This document shows positions 1 to 8,904 of a DNA stretch of 64,000 bases, in pieces. This stretch comes from Succinivibrionaceae bacterium (GTDB taxonomy: Bacteria; Pseudomonadota; Gammaproteobacteria; Enterobacterales; Succinivibrionaceae), in assembly GCA_016284235.1 (NCBI GenBank), contig JAEEOK010000059.1:62001-126000 (forward strand). Reading direction: 5' to 3'. Both the position numbers and the translations under genes were made by a program. The first letter of the stretch is position 1; every line of letters starts with the position of its first letter. The notes beneath the pieces are model-generated. The model worked only from the letters and a program-made list of their open reading frames with translations. It was not told the origin of the DNA and did no database searches.

Positions 1-541
1 TCACTTCTTCTTCAAGTTTCTTGATGACTTCGCTGTTTGCAGACTGAAGTTCCTTAATTTCCTTCTGCTTGGCGGCAAGCTGTTCGGATGATGCTTTCTT
101 TTTCTTGTAGGATGCGTTCAGCGTTCTTGTTTCCTTATCCAGGGAGTTAATATCCTTCTTCAGCTGTGCATTATATTCACGAGTTTCTTTGGTGACATCT
201 CTTGCATGAGCAATACAATCATCAAGCCAGTCCTCACGGCTGGCATACTCTTCCTTTTTATCGGCAACATGCTTTCCAACAAGGAAACCGGACAGAGCAC
301 CTATGCCGGCACCGATTCCTGCACCAATAAGAGCCCCCTTTCCGTCACCGCCCACAAGGCCTCCGATTAAGGCTCCAAGACCGGCACCGATTCCTGTTCC
401 CACAAGCGTACCTTCTGTCTTGGTTCTGGTTGAATCATCCTTAATATTGGTACATCCCGACATGCCGAAAACCAGCGATGCAGCAAGACACGCCGCTACT
501 GCAGAATTTAATCTGCTCTTTTTTATCCCTATAGCTTCCAT
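1..541 (-). CDS. Glycine-zipper outer-membrane lipoprotein, TagQ position (3' end outside window)
   Basis: This gene is partial: the reading frame from the ATG at 541 stays open to the left edge (180 codons). Residues 1-30 form a signal sequence ending in a lipobox (MSGC), so a lipidated protein is expected. It is followed by a glycine-zipper stretch (about residues 46-85, repeats of GAGIGAG type) and then a Lys/Glu-rich coiled coil (about 110-180). The ATG shares its A with the TGA of the upstream SUMF1-fold gene (TGATG) and is preceded by AAGGAG seven bases away, so translation is probably coupled. Its position as last gene of a vWA-ATPase-permease-SUMF1 operon makes it the counterpart of the TagQ lipoprotein of Pseudomonas type VI control loci. 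That is inference from context; I did not recognise the sequence itself as TagQ. Confidence 0.75.
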   Translation of the reverse strand, partial: MEAIGIKKSRLNSAVAACLAASLVFGMSGCTNIKDDSTRTKTEGTLVGTGIGAGLGALIGGLVGGDGKGALIGAGIGAGIGALSGFLVGKHVADKKEEYASREDWLDDCIAHARDVTKETREYNAQLKKDINSLDKETRTLNASYKKKKASSEQLAAKQKEIKELQSANSEVIKKLEEEV

Positions 542-2121
542 CAATTTTCTCCTTGACATGTTGAATAATCACTTTCCCACTTGGCTGTTTCGCTTCGTTT
601 ACTCTTTTCGTAACTCAGATAATGATTAACAGTAACATTACCGCACTTAATCTGTTCCCGAATATCTTTTATTTCTTCATTTTTCTCTGAATTGTCAGAT
701 TTTTTTATCACCGCAATCTTTTTCTCAAGATCCGCTCGATAGGCATCAAAACCGAGCAATACAAATTCCTTAGGAAGTTTAGACAATTCTGTAATTATTT
801 CATGATAATTAATCTTCCCGTAACGAATATTAAATTCTAATTGTTTTTTTCTTTCAATCAGATTTTCAGTCAGATTTTTGATCTTAAGTACCTTATTTAA
901 AATCTCTATATTATTGGCAAGATACATTCCTCTTTCACAAGCTATCTTAACCATGGTCCTTGCAACACTTCTATCCGCATCCTGACGAACTTTCACCATA
1001 TTAAGCAATGCAGATCTTGTTGCTTCAAGATCATTGGCATATTCTTTTTTTAAACCGCTTTTTTCTAAAGCCTGGGTAATACGATCCAGACGTTTTAAAG
1101 CCTCATTGGCCGGTACAGATTCCTGTGTTCCTACATCAGCAACGGACAAAGCAGCCGGCATTGCAGCACCAGTTCCTGTGCGATAGTTCGACCATTCCTT
1201 CTTAATGGCATTTATGGCATTGTTATCAGTCAGTATAGGAGCACCGATCACCAGTCTGAAGCCCAAGGTCGGCTTAACATTAGCCTTCATTCCCTTATCT
1301 GCGCTGCCCAGATAAAAAGGTTCTTCCGATCGTTTTGAGGATACAATCTCATCCTCTTCGGAAAGGTAGTGACCTCCCCTTGCCGCATAACCTCCTGTTC
1401 TTCCCTGATAATACTCTATTCGATACAAACTGGAAGTCATTTCCTGCACGTTGCCAAGCATATCATATAGACCCAAAGGATTCGGTTTGAGTTTTCCTAC
1501 CTTCTGAATTTTACCGTGAGACGAGGTCGGACCAGAAAACCACTCATATGACGATATCTCGTCCTCATCAAAAGGAGTATCATCCTCAAATTTAGCCAGA
1601 TCAACGGCAGAACCGCCACGTGCCGCAAACTCCCATTCCTCCTCGGTAGGAAGTCTCACATAACCAGGATATGCACCGGAACGGGGCATAGATTTCAACT
1701 CATGCTCGTACAGGTAGAAATTGAGTTTATCAATAAAATTCTGCGCATCAATCCATGAAACATTGGTTACAGGATAATCATCATCACCCTTAACATCCTT
1801 ACCGGTAACCGCTCTGTACTGCTTATTTGTAACCTCATAGACTCCCATGTAATAATATCTTGAAGTTTCGTCGGCAAATGCGCCACCTACTACCATATCA
1901 GTACGGGGAGCACGGAAATTAGAACTATCCTCACCCATAGGAATTTTTCTTCCCGCCAGGGGTGAAGCACCTCCGTCAACAGAGACTTTTTGAAATGTAA
2001 AAACCGTGCCACCAGGTCCGTTAAGGACCAGTGTATCAGCAGCATCTGCCGTGCCAAACACCGGCAGCATACACAAACCCATCACAAACAAAGAAAGTCT
2101 GTTCATAAACCCATATCTCAA
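541..2121 (-). CDS. SUMF1/FGE-fold periplasmic protein, TagR-like
   Basis: 526 aa, exported (signal peptide about residues 1-28, TADA-AD). Residues about 35-292 form a formylglycine-generating-enzyme (SUMF1) fold, with typical YEVTNKQY, VSWIDAQNF, RLPTEEEWEFAARGG, GNVQEM and GFRLV blocks. There is no cysteine in the domain, so the catalytic Cys pair of true FGE enzymes is missing and the domain is likely a binding module, as in TagR, the periplasmic regulator of PpkA in Pseudomonas. A helical, Lys/Glu-rich C-terminal half (about 300-526) follows. The start chosen is TTG at 2121, because AGGAG lies eight bases upstream of it. An ATG at 2106 is 23 bases from that site and less likely. The gene begins 12 bp after the permease gene and overlaps the lipoprotein gene by one base. 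Confidence 0.75.
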   Translation of the reverse strand: MRYGFMNRLSLFVMGLCMLPVFGTADAADTLVLNGPGGTVFTFQKVSVDGGASPLAGRKIPMGEDSSNFRAPRTDMVVGGAFADETSRYYYMGVYEVTNKQYRAVTGKDVKGDDDYPVTNVSWIDAQNFIDKLNFYLYEHELKSMPRSGAYPGYVRLPTEEEWEFAARGGSAVDLAKFEDDTPFDEDEISSYEWFSGPTSSHGKIQKVGKLKPNPLGLYDMLGNVQEMTSSLYRIEYYQGRTGGYAARGGHYLSEEDEIVSSKRSEEPFYLGSADKGMKANVKPTLGFRLVIGAPILTDNNAINAIKKEWSNYRTGTGAAMPAALSVADVGTQESVPANEALKRLDRITQALEKSGLKKEYANDLEATRSALLNMVKVRQDADRSVARTMVKIACERGMYLANNIEILNKVLKIKNLTENLIERKKQLEFNIRYGKINYHEIITELSKLPKEFVLLGFDAYRADLEKKIAVIKKSDNSEKNEEIKDIREQIKCGNVTVNHYLSYEKSKRSETAKWESDYSTCQGEN

Positions 2122-2133
2122 CTTTAGTTTCTC

Positions 2134-4032
2134 CTATTCATCCCTGAGGGATTCAGAAGGTTCAATTTTCATAACTCTGCGTGATGCCGCCAAACCGGAA
2201 AAGGCAGCAATGAGCACCGCTATAGAAACGGTTGAAAGCAAATGAAACGCTGTTAAATCACAAAACTTCTCGTCACCCTGAAGCTGAGCGGCAAAGGCAG
2301 AATTTACGACATGTGCAAGGACAAAGAATACAATCAGACTGATTACAATTCCTCCGATCGTAAGTAACATGGAGCAGCACAACGGATAAATACAGAGAGT
2401 GCTTCCATGAACGCCAAGAAGTCGCAAAATCGCCAGTTCCTTGCGCTTGCGCTCGATACCTGCATACATATTAGCGACCAGACAACATGCGGCACCCAAA
2501 AGCGAAGCAGACGCAATCAGCCAGAAAAGCATACCGAGATAGTAATCAAGAGACATTACCTCGGCAATTCGATCCGCTCTGCTTATTGTTTTTATATCCT
2601 CACCGGCAAGTTTCTCCTGAAGAGCCATGACGTCGTCAAGTTTTGATGCATACATTCTAAAACCTGTATACCCGCGGCGCTTGAGAGTAAAGGCTCGCCC
2701 GCCGTCTGTCATTTCAGAATCACTCAAATCTCTCATCTGCAGATTGCTGAGCTGTCCAAGCAATGCGATGGGAGCCAGAGCATAATTGCTACCCACACCT
2801 TCAACCGGCTCAAAAACCGCAGTAAACTCAACATTGCGATCTACTACATCGCCTCTTGAGTTTACTTCATGATAATTGACAGTGACAGTCTGCGGTTCTG
2901 ATCCTATTTCCTTTGCTATATCCGGAGAAACACCAAAAACTCGCCCCGGCTGCTTGACAGTAAAAACACATGCCGAGTTGCTGCACTCCGTGGCGTCCTT
3001 TACCGACCTCTGTAGTGCCGTACGTGGAATTATTGCGAAATTTTTTTCTCCAACAGAAACAGAAAGGTAAGGATTAAAAGGGAAAACATATGCATCAGAA
3101 CGACCGCGTACACGATCAGCGAGAGAGGAAAGATCCGAGGATGAAGAAGGAGAACCTACACTTGAAACCATATAAACATATTTGTCACATGGGATATATG
3201 GAAGGTAAGGTCTCATTTTATCCACATTTTCCTCACTGTTTCCGTCATCACTGCAGGCAGGAGGAAATTTCTTCAGCGAAACAAATCCGGTATTCTGAAT
3301 CAGCATTGCCTCCCTGACCGCATCCAGTTCACGATCGAGAACAAGAAGGGCTGAAGGTACCACAGGGCTGCTGATGTTGTCGCTGCCGGGCCAGTTTAAT
3401 TCCGGAACAGCCATTCCATCCTTGAAGGACTCAATCTGCTCAAGTTCATGAAGTCTTATGTACGCTGAAGGAGTAGCACCAGCTTCATCAGGAAGAACAG
3501 CTGAAACTCTAAACTCACGAGTGACTTTGACCGAACCGCGATCCCGGGAAACCGTTGCTACAAGAACATCACCGGTGGCTGCCTCTATTCTCCTTGCAGC
3601 TTCTGCCGTAAGCACACACTCTCCATCGCCGGGAGCTTGAGCCTTGTAATGTTTAAGCAGAGCATCTCCATCATCCGTAGGATGCAGATCTATACTTTTT
3701 TTAATCCGCTTCGGCTTATCCTTTACAAAAAATTCAGCAGAGGCAGACAATCTTCTGGTACGGGGAATAACAAAAGCAACTCTGGGATCCTTTCTCTGTT
3801 CCTCAAACCATGCAGGATCAAGTTTCTTTTCATTGACTGAAAGAAGCTCCATCGTTACAGGATTGCCAAGAAGACGCTTTTGGAGGGTATCCATAACCCC
3901 TGATTTCAGACCAAAAAACAGCAGCAAAGGCGTTGCAATTGCAGCAACAGCAAACATAACGCAAAGTGTCATTCGCCACTCATGCAGAACATCTTTGTAG
4001 GAAAGATATGCCACCTGCGATGCTTTGGACAT
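2134..4032 (-). CDS. ABC transporter permease, FtsX/MacB family, TagS-like
   Basis: 632 aa inner-membrane permease. One transmembrane helix near the N terminus (about residues 22-42) is followed by a large periplasmic domain (about 45-500) and three C-terminal helices (about 505-535, 553-583, 598-620) with the cytoplasmic coupling segment RKRKELAILRLLGVHG that defines FtsX-type permeases. This is the 4-TM mechanotransmission layout of LolCE/MacB/FtsX, in which the ATPase works on periplasmic partners rather than moving a solute through the membrane. It has an ATG start with GGAG eight bases upstream and lies 24 bp after the ATPase gene, its obvious partner. In T6SS loci the equivalent protein is TagS. 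Confidence 0.8.
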   Translation of the reverse strand: MSKASQVAYLSYKDVLHEWRMTLCVMFAVAAIATPLLLFFGLKSGVMDTLQKRLLGNPVTMELLSVNEKKLDPAWFEEQRKDPRVAFVIPRTRRLSASAEFFVKDKPKRIKKSIDLHPTDDGDALLKHYKAQAPGDGECVLTAEAARRIEAATGDVLVATVSRDRGSVKVTREFRVSAVLPDEAGATPSAYIRLHELEQIESFKDGMAVPELNWPGSDNISSPVVPSALLVLDRELDAVREAMLIQNTGFVSLKKFPPACSDDGNSEENVDKMRPYLPYIPCDKYVYMVSSVGSPSSSSDLSSLADRVRGRSDAYVFPFNPYLSVSVGEKNFAIIPRTALQRSVKDATECSNSACVFTVKQPGRVFGVSPDIAKEIGSEPQTVTVNYHEVNSRGDVVDRNVEFTAVFEPVEGVGSNYALAPIALLGQLSNLQMRDLSDSEMTDGGRAFTLKRRGYTGFRMYASKLDDVMALQEKLAGEDIKTISRADRIAEVMSLDYYLGMLFWLIASASLLGAACCLVANMYAGIERKRKELAILRLLGVHGSTLCIYPLCCSMLLTIGGIVISLIVFFVLAHVVNSAFAAQLQGDEKFCDLTAFHLLSTVSIAVLIAAFSGLAASRRVMKIEPSESLRDE

Positions 4033-4056
4033 CTATTACTCCGATAATCTATAATT

Positions 4057-4800
4057 TTAAAGCAGATTTCCCGACTGACTTATTTTTACAGGAGGCTGCA
4101 AAGTAGACACTATACCGTCACGGCGCTCTAACTCGAAGGTAACTTCATAATCGGCATGCCTGCGCATCAGCCCGCGGTCGTGACTTACGATAACCAGGGC
4201 GGCATCATGCTGATTTACTGATTTCTTCAATACTTCACATATATCCTCTGCGGAAACGCTGTCAACCGCGGCCGTCGGTTCATCGGCAAGAACCAGTTTC
4301 GGATCATGGATAAGAGCTCTCGCTATTGCAACGCGCTGACGCTGACCACCGGATAGAAACTGGGGTTTTTTATACAGCTGATCACCGATACCCATATCAA
4401 CAGCCAGAGATTTAGCCTTATCTTTAAGAGCCGATGACGGCATACCCAGCAGTTTTGCCGGCAGCATTATATTTTCAAGGACTGAAAGGAAAGGAAAGAG
4501 ACCGCCAGACTGCAGAACATATCCAATATAGCGACCGCGGATAAAAGCCTGCTGCCGCTTTGATATATTCATCAGATTAATAGTACCGTCCGGTCCCTGC
4601 AGAGAAAATTCATCAGCCCCGTCAGGTCTTAAGATCAAAGCAAGCATATCAGTCAGTGTCGACTTTCCGCATCCGCTCTGCCCGACAACAGCCAGAGTCT
4701 GCCCGCAACCGATTCTCAACTCCGGCACAAGAAGTGTAAATGATGAGCCGTTCTTATGCCGGTTAAGACTGAGATTTCGTAAACATACGTAGTCGTTCAC
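4057..4800 (-). CDS. ABC transporter ATP-binding protein, LolD/MacB type, TagT-like
   Basis: 247 aa ATPase with a complete nucleotide-binding site: Walker A GQSGCGKST (residues 40-48), Q-loop near 97, signature LSGGQ (149-153), Walker B LVLADEP (169-175) and H-loop His207. It should drive the FtsX-type permease encoded immediately downstream. The GTG start overlaps the TGA of the vWA gene (GTGA), suggesting translational coupling. The length and sequence class fit the LolD/MacB ATPases. Within an operon that also carries vWA, SUMF1-fold and lipoprotein genes it corresponds to TagT, whose ATPase activity with TagS was shown in Pseudomonas T6SS control. The TagT assignment rests on the gene set. 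Confidence 0.85.
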   Translation of the reverse strand: MNDYVCLRNLSLNRHKNGSSFTLLVPELRIGCGQTLAVVGQSGCGKSTLTDMLALILRPDGADEFSLQGPDGTINLMNISKRQQAFIRGRYIGYVLQSGGLFPFLSVLENIMLPAKLLGMPSSALKDKAKSLAVDMGIGDQLYKKPQFLSGGQRQRVAIARALIHDPKLVLADEPTAAVDSVSAEDICEVLKKSVNQHDAALVIVSHDRGLMRRHADYEVTFELERRDGIVSTLQPPVKISQSGNLL

Positions 4801-6878
4801 GGCATCAGATCCAGAGGAATTGCAGCCACATAATCGTCAGGATCATCATCCGGATTCAGTTTGATCCATTGGGATGTATCATCATGAATAGCGGCGTAAG
4901 AGTTAATCTTTGCCTCAAGATTACTGAGAAAAGCGTTCTGTTCATCAGGTCCCCAGCTCTCCCAAACCTCGTTGTTCATTTCCATCAGACGACTCTTGTA
5001 TGGAAGATTATTGAGAAAATCAGGAATCAGTCCGGACTCAGCTATATTTCCGGCTTTGGCCAGTTTGTCAGGATCTCTAGCAGCAACAGCAGAGGCAGCT
5101 TGCAAAGATGTGAAGAAATCCTCACCACTAACCTGATTTGTTTCTCCAGCTGAAAGAACATCCTTGAGCAGGGTTGAAATATCATCAAGCTGAGCCTTTG
5201 ACAAGAGGAGTCTGACTTCAAGCGACTGTCTGGTGCTTTCCTTCAGATCCTTATCCGCCACCCACGCTTCGATATCACGCGGTGCTGCAACATTATTTTC
5301 GTTGCCAAGCCAGGTAACAGACGCCGCATGCAAAGTCTTCATTATATCTTCCTTGGTAGGCCCCTGTATCTGTGTATTCGTCTCGGCAGGTTTTGCAGCA
5401 GTCTGCTCCGTTGTTGCGACTGCAACTGCTGCAGAATTATCATCTCCACTTGCCTTGAATTGTGAAACTATGTCTGAGACATATTCTACAATTGCATTTG
5501 AAAGCTGATTTGAAACATTTTCAAATCCTGCAATATCATTAGATGCAACCGACCAGTACATAACTACATCTGAATTTGAATTCTTTGAAAGAGCCTTAAA
5601 CTGCTTGGCAGCAATCTTATTGTACTTTTTAGTCTTAGGCGGATTGATATGAAGTGCAAAGAGCTTCACATTGCTCTCATCTGCGATAATACGCAGAGTT
5701 TCCTGATCATATCCTGATACATTCCATTCACTTCCAAGTTCATGACCAGGTGCATCACCTACAAGGATGACAATCCTTGCGGAATTATCTCTCCATTGCG
5801 TCTTTGATATCGCATCACTCACTCCGGAGAAAACATCCTCATCAAAAACGACAGAATCAACAGAGGTTTCTTTCACGCCGTCCATAGTGGTAACAAAATC
5901 ATTTATTCCCTGAAGCTGAGGAGTATAGTTTTTGGTGATGTACTCCAAATCCTTGGTTGTCGCATCACGATACCCCCATACACCGAAAGCAATACGTCCA
6001 TCCAGATTCTTATGTGCAGCAATATCCTTGGAAATTTTTATCATCGATTCCTTAACCTTCTGAATATACGGTCCCATACTCAGAGTTGTATCGATAACCC
6101 ATACCACATCAAATTTGGAATTTGCAAGTTTATCAGCCTTGGATTCAGAGGATTCAACCGCGCCCTGAAGGTATTCTGTATTGGTTCTCAAATCTGACGA
6201 TTTACGATCCTTTTCAGTACTGCTGACGGCAACGATATCCAGCAAACGGGCCTCTCTGCCTTCAAACTCCACCGTACGGTAATCAAGAATAGGCATAAGA
6301 GTAAAATTGGATTCATTATCTACAGACATCTTCGGTTCCATGGAAATCACAGGAAAATCCGAAGGCAGAGGCTTCTTTTTGGCTGCCGACTGATCTATTG
6401 AACTGTAATAACCGTCAACTGCGGCAACTCTTTTGTCAGCATTCATACTAACCAGTGCGGAAAGATAATCCTCATCGTCAAACATAAGCACAGGATCACG
6501 CCCGTCAGGATGAGTGAATGTCAAGCACAATGTCTGCTTCCATTCAAAAAGATCGGTTCCTTTAATCCAACCAGCGACAGTACCCTGATCATCACTTCCA
6601 ACCTGATAGAAGCCGTTGCCTGATACCAAGAGCTCACCTGCAGGTCTCTTATATACAAAATATGAAGAAAAGGTAGGAAGATTACTCTTGAGAACATTCT
6701 TTCCCTCTGCATCAGAATACAGTACCGCACCTGGACGGGTAAGAATTCTCAAAGGAACCTTTGAATTCTTATCTATCGATACCGGAGTTTCAGGAATCTC
6801 ACTGGCATTCAGTGTAGAAAAAGATCCACAAAACACCAGGGCTGCAATTGTGGCACCAAGTAATGAACGCTTAAACAT
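4797..6878 (-). CDS. Periplasmic vWA-domain protein resembling the PpkA sensor half, without kinase domain
   Basis: About 693 aa from the ATG at 6878 (MFKRSLLG; GAGGG about nine bases upstream). A GTG at 6887 is an alternative start. A signal peptide (about residues 1-26) precedes a small SH3-like region (about 40-115, RPGAVLYSDAEG ... GWIKGTDLF). A von Willebrand A domain follows at about 255-480 with the MIDAS DTTLS, FGVWGYRDA, FDEDVFSG and RIVILVGDAPG blocks typical of the C-terminal vWA half of T6SS kinase PpkA. The rest (about 480-693) is helical and low in recognisable motifs. No kinase motifs (Gly-rich loop, HRDxKxxN) occur, so this is a free-standing periplasmic sensor or adaptor. It is first in the operon, so the vWA protein and the TagTSRQ-like proteins are made together. 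Confidence 0.75.
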   Translation of the reverse strand: MFKRSLLGATIAALVFCGSFSTLNASEIPETPVSIDKNSKVPLRILTRPGAVLYSDAEGKNVLKSNLPTFSSYFVYKRPAGELLVSGNGFYQVGSDDQGTVAGWIKGTDLFEWKQTLCLTFTHPDGRDPVLMFDDEDYLSALVSMNADKRVAAVDGYYSSIDQSAAKKKPLPSDFPVISMEPKMSVDNESNFTLMPILDYRTVEFEGREARLLDIVAVSSTEKDRKSSDLRTNTEYLQGAVESSESKADKLANSKFDVVWVIDTTLSMGPYIQKVKESMIKISKDIAAHKNLDGRIAFGVWGYRDATTKDLEYITKNYTPQLQGINDFVTTMDGVKETSVDSVVFDEDVFSGVSDAISKTQWRDNSARIVILVGDAPGHELGSEWNVSGYDQETLRIIADESNVKLFALHINPPKTKKYNKIAAKQFKALSKNSNSDVVMYWSVASNDIAGFENVSNQLSNAIVEYVSDIVSQFKASGDDNSAAVAVATTEQTAAKPAETNTQIQGPTKEDIMKTLHAASVTWLGNENNVAAPRDIEAWVADKDLKESTRQSLEVRLLLSKAQLDDISTLLKDVLSAGETNQVSGEDFFTSLQAASAVAARDPDKLAKAGNIAESGLIPDFLNNLPYKSRLMEMNNEVWESWGPDEQNAFLSNLEAKINSYAAIHDDTSQWIKLNPDDDPDDYVAAIPLDLMP

Positions 6879-7136
6879 AAACCGCACCCTCTTTTTTATA
6901 AAATACTTTTAAGTACTACACATGTTCTAAAATTGTTATCAGACAGCAATCATAGAACAAGTCTTTCACTGACTATTATCCAAATTAACACACTAGTAGT
7001 ATTAGTTCAAACTAGAAAGAAGATGTTATATTAAAAGTTTGACATAACAAACTTATTTTCAAAAACGTGCATATCTCCCATACAGGATAATCTTAAAAGA
7101 CAGCAAAAGAAATGAATGACGCACATTACAAGTCCG

Positions 7137-7694
7137 TTAAATTTCAGAATCATCCATCCGCATTTTATATCCGCAGCCTCTTTTGGCACACTGAAGATAT
7201 CGCCGCGATTTTCCAATTCGCAGCATCATGACAGGAAATCCGCAGTCCGGACACGTTCTTTGCACCGGTTTATAGTTCAGTGTGAAATTGCATATCTTGA
7301 AATTGGTACACGAATAAAACGACTTGCCGAACTTGTTTGAATGCTGTCTTAACACTCCGCCTCCGCAAACAGGGCACTGAATCGGATTATCCTCCTTTTC
7401 TTCATGAATAAAGTTGCATTCAGGATAATTCGAACATCCGATAAAAAGTCCGTAACGGGATTTTTTTACGGCCAGCGGTGAGCCGCACTGAGGACAGGGC
7501 GATTCATCCATAACCATAAGAACAGTAACTCCCTGAGCTGTTACATTTTTTACAAAGTCGCACAGAGGATAATTTGGACAGCCGTATATGTAGCCGTTTC
7601 TTGTTCTTCGTAAAACAAGGGGAAGTCCGCAGTTCGGACAGATATTTTCAGTTGATAAATTCTGATTCTTATCTTCTGATTTTGCATCACTCAT
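7137..7694 (-). CDS. yrdD: Topoisomerase-type C4 zinc-finger protein, YrdD-like
   Basis: 185 aa made almost entirely of four C4 zinc fingers of the kind found at the C terminus of DNA topoisomerase I: CPNCG...CPNYPLC, CPQCG...CSNYPEC, CPVCG...CTNFKIC and CPDCG...CAKRGC. No topoisomerase catalytic domain is present. E. coli YrdD (about 180 aa) has the same architecture and lies in the yrdD-smg-dprA-def-fmt region, so position and structure agree. The last finger differs: its second Cys pair is CAKRGC rather than CxNxxxC. It likely binds single-stranded nucleic acid. ATG start with AGGA seven bases upstream. It is separated from the LysM gene by a strong terminator, so it is probably transcribed alone. 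Confidence 0.8.
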   Translation of the reverse strand: MSDAKSEDKNQNLSTENICPNCGLPLVLRRTRNGYIYGCPNYPLCDFVKNVTAQGVTVLMVMDESPCPQCGSPLAVKKSRYGLFIGCSNYPECNFIHEEKEDNPIQCPVCGGGVLRQHSNKFGKSFYSCTNFKICNFTLNYKPVQRTCPDCGFPVMMLRIGKSRRYLQCAKRGCGYKMRMDDSEI

Positions 7695-7735
7695 AGCAGT
7701 TCCTATTCAGTCACGCACTGCCAAACCCGGCACAA

Positions 7736-7766
7736 ACAAAAAGCGAATTCCCTTTCGGGAATCCGC
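7736..7766 (-). terminator. Rho-independent terminator of the LysM gene
   Basis: A 10-bp stem (7743-7752 with 7757-7766, one G-U pair, GAAA tetraloop on the minus strand) is followed by a T-rich run on the minus strand. It lies 56 bp after the LysM gene stop codon and before yrdD. Confidence 0.85.
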
Positions 7767-7821
7767 ACTGCATATCATACAGAAGTTATGCACGGATCAT
7801 AAATCCGCCACAACATGATTA

Positions 7822-8904
7822 CTATTCATCAGTACCTGAAACTCTAGCCCCGTTGGCAATAAATTCACTTGCATCGAGAACAAGAGCCAGGGAGAGATTG
7901 CTGTATGCCTTGAACACCATTGCATGACCGGCTACCACATCAGGCAGTTTGCCATACTCAGACAGTTCAGAAACAACCTTCTGAGCAACTGTACCGGTCT
8001 CTGCGTAGGCAACATTGTTAGGATCCAGTCCGGCAACTCTCACGCCTTCCTTGTAGACAGAAACCACATCACCGTTAGAAAGTCCTTCATTGGTACCGGC
8101 ACTGATAACAATCACCTGGTTGCGGCCGGCATAAATGGAATCAACCACGTTCTCTAAAACTACTGCATTCAAATTCTTGCTTGCAGGTCTCAGAGTAAAG
8201 GCTGCATCATACCCTCCGTTACTGAGAGGCATTACACGGTCACCCTGATTAATCTCGCGAACAGACTTAACAAGTGTTGCCTCTGTTATACCGTCAACAA
8301 CGCGACCAGCGACAATCACACCTGAAAGAGCTGCTCTGTATCCGAGAATACCGCCCTTCGGATCGTTAGGATTCTTGTAGGCTTTCGGAGCTGTGTAGAG
8401 ACCATACTGTTCGCCAGGTGTCAGAGCACCCTTCACATAGATGGTTGAAACATCCATCATTTTCTTATTTGACTGATTGTTACCCAGTACAAACGGCAAA
8501 TCATCTATGTTTGTACCATTAGGGAAAAGATAGTCATAAGAGAGGAACGGAAGGATCTCATCAAGATTGACTGTCTTGATGGCATCGTTCCCGCTTCCAC
8601 GATTAATCGATGGAGAAAGTTTTGCCGTACCTCTGACAAGTCTCGGCTGACCATCAACATACACCAGATTCAAAACATCACCAGGATAGATCCAATGAGG
8701 ATCCTTCACCTGAGGATTCACATTCCAAATCTTTGGCCAATACCAAGGCTTCTCAAGGAAGACTCCGGAAATATCCCACAAAGTGTCACCCTTCTTAACT
8801 ACATATGTGTCAGGATGTCCTTCCTTCAATGTCAAGTCATCAGCCTGTGCAAAACCTGCCATAAGCAGACCAGCTAAAATAGCCGTAATTTTTTGTTTAA
8901 TCAT
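7822..8904 (-). CDS. LysM-domain secreted peptidoglycan-binding protein
   Basis: 360 aa with a signal peptide (about residues 1-21, AGFAQA) and an N-terminal LysM domain (about 33-82, YVVKKGDTLWDISG ... WIYPGDVLNL) that binds peptidoglycan. The remaining 280 residues resemble the uncharacterised C-terminal region of the LysM proteins that sit divergent from def in many gammaproteobacteria (Vibrio and Aeromonas type order: LysM, dprA, smg, yrdD). The match in position and in length supports this orthology. Here the usual downstream dprA and smg are missing and a terminator follows the gene. Function beyond wall binding is not known. Confidence 0.85.
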   Translation of the reverse strand: MIKQKITAILAGLLMAGFAQADDLTLKEGHPDTYVVKKGDTLWDISGVFLEKPWYWPKIWNVNPQVKDPHWIYPGDVLNLVYVDGQPRLVRGTAKLSPSINRGSGNDAIKTVNLDEILPFLSYDYLFPNGTNIDDLPFVLGNNQSNKKMMDVSTIYVKGALTPGEQYGLYTAPKAYKNPNDPKGGILGYRAALSGVIVAGRVVDGITEATLVKSVREINQGDRVMPLSNGGYDAAFTLRPASKNLNAVVLENVVDSIYAGRNQVIVISAGTNEGLSNGDVVSVYKEGVRVAGLDPNNVAYAETGTVAQKVVSELSEYGKLPDVVAGHAMVFKAYSNLSLALVLDASEFIANGARVSGTDE

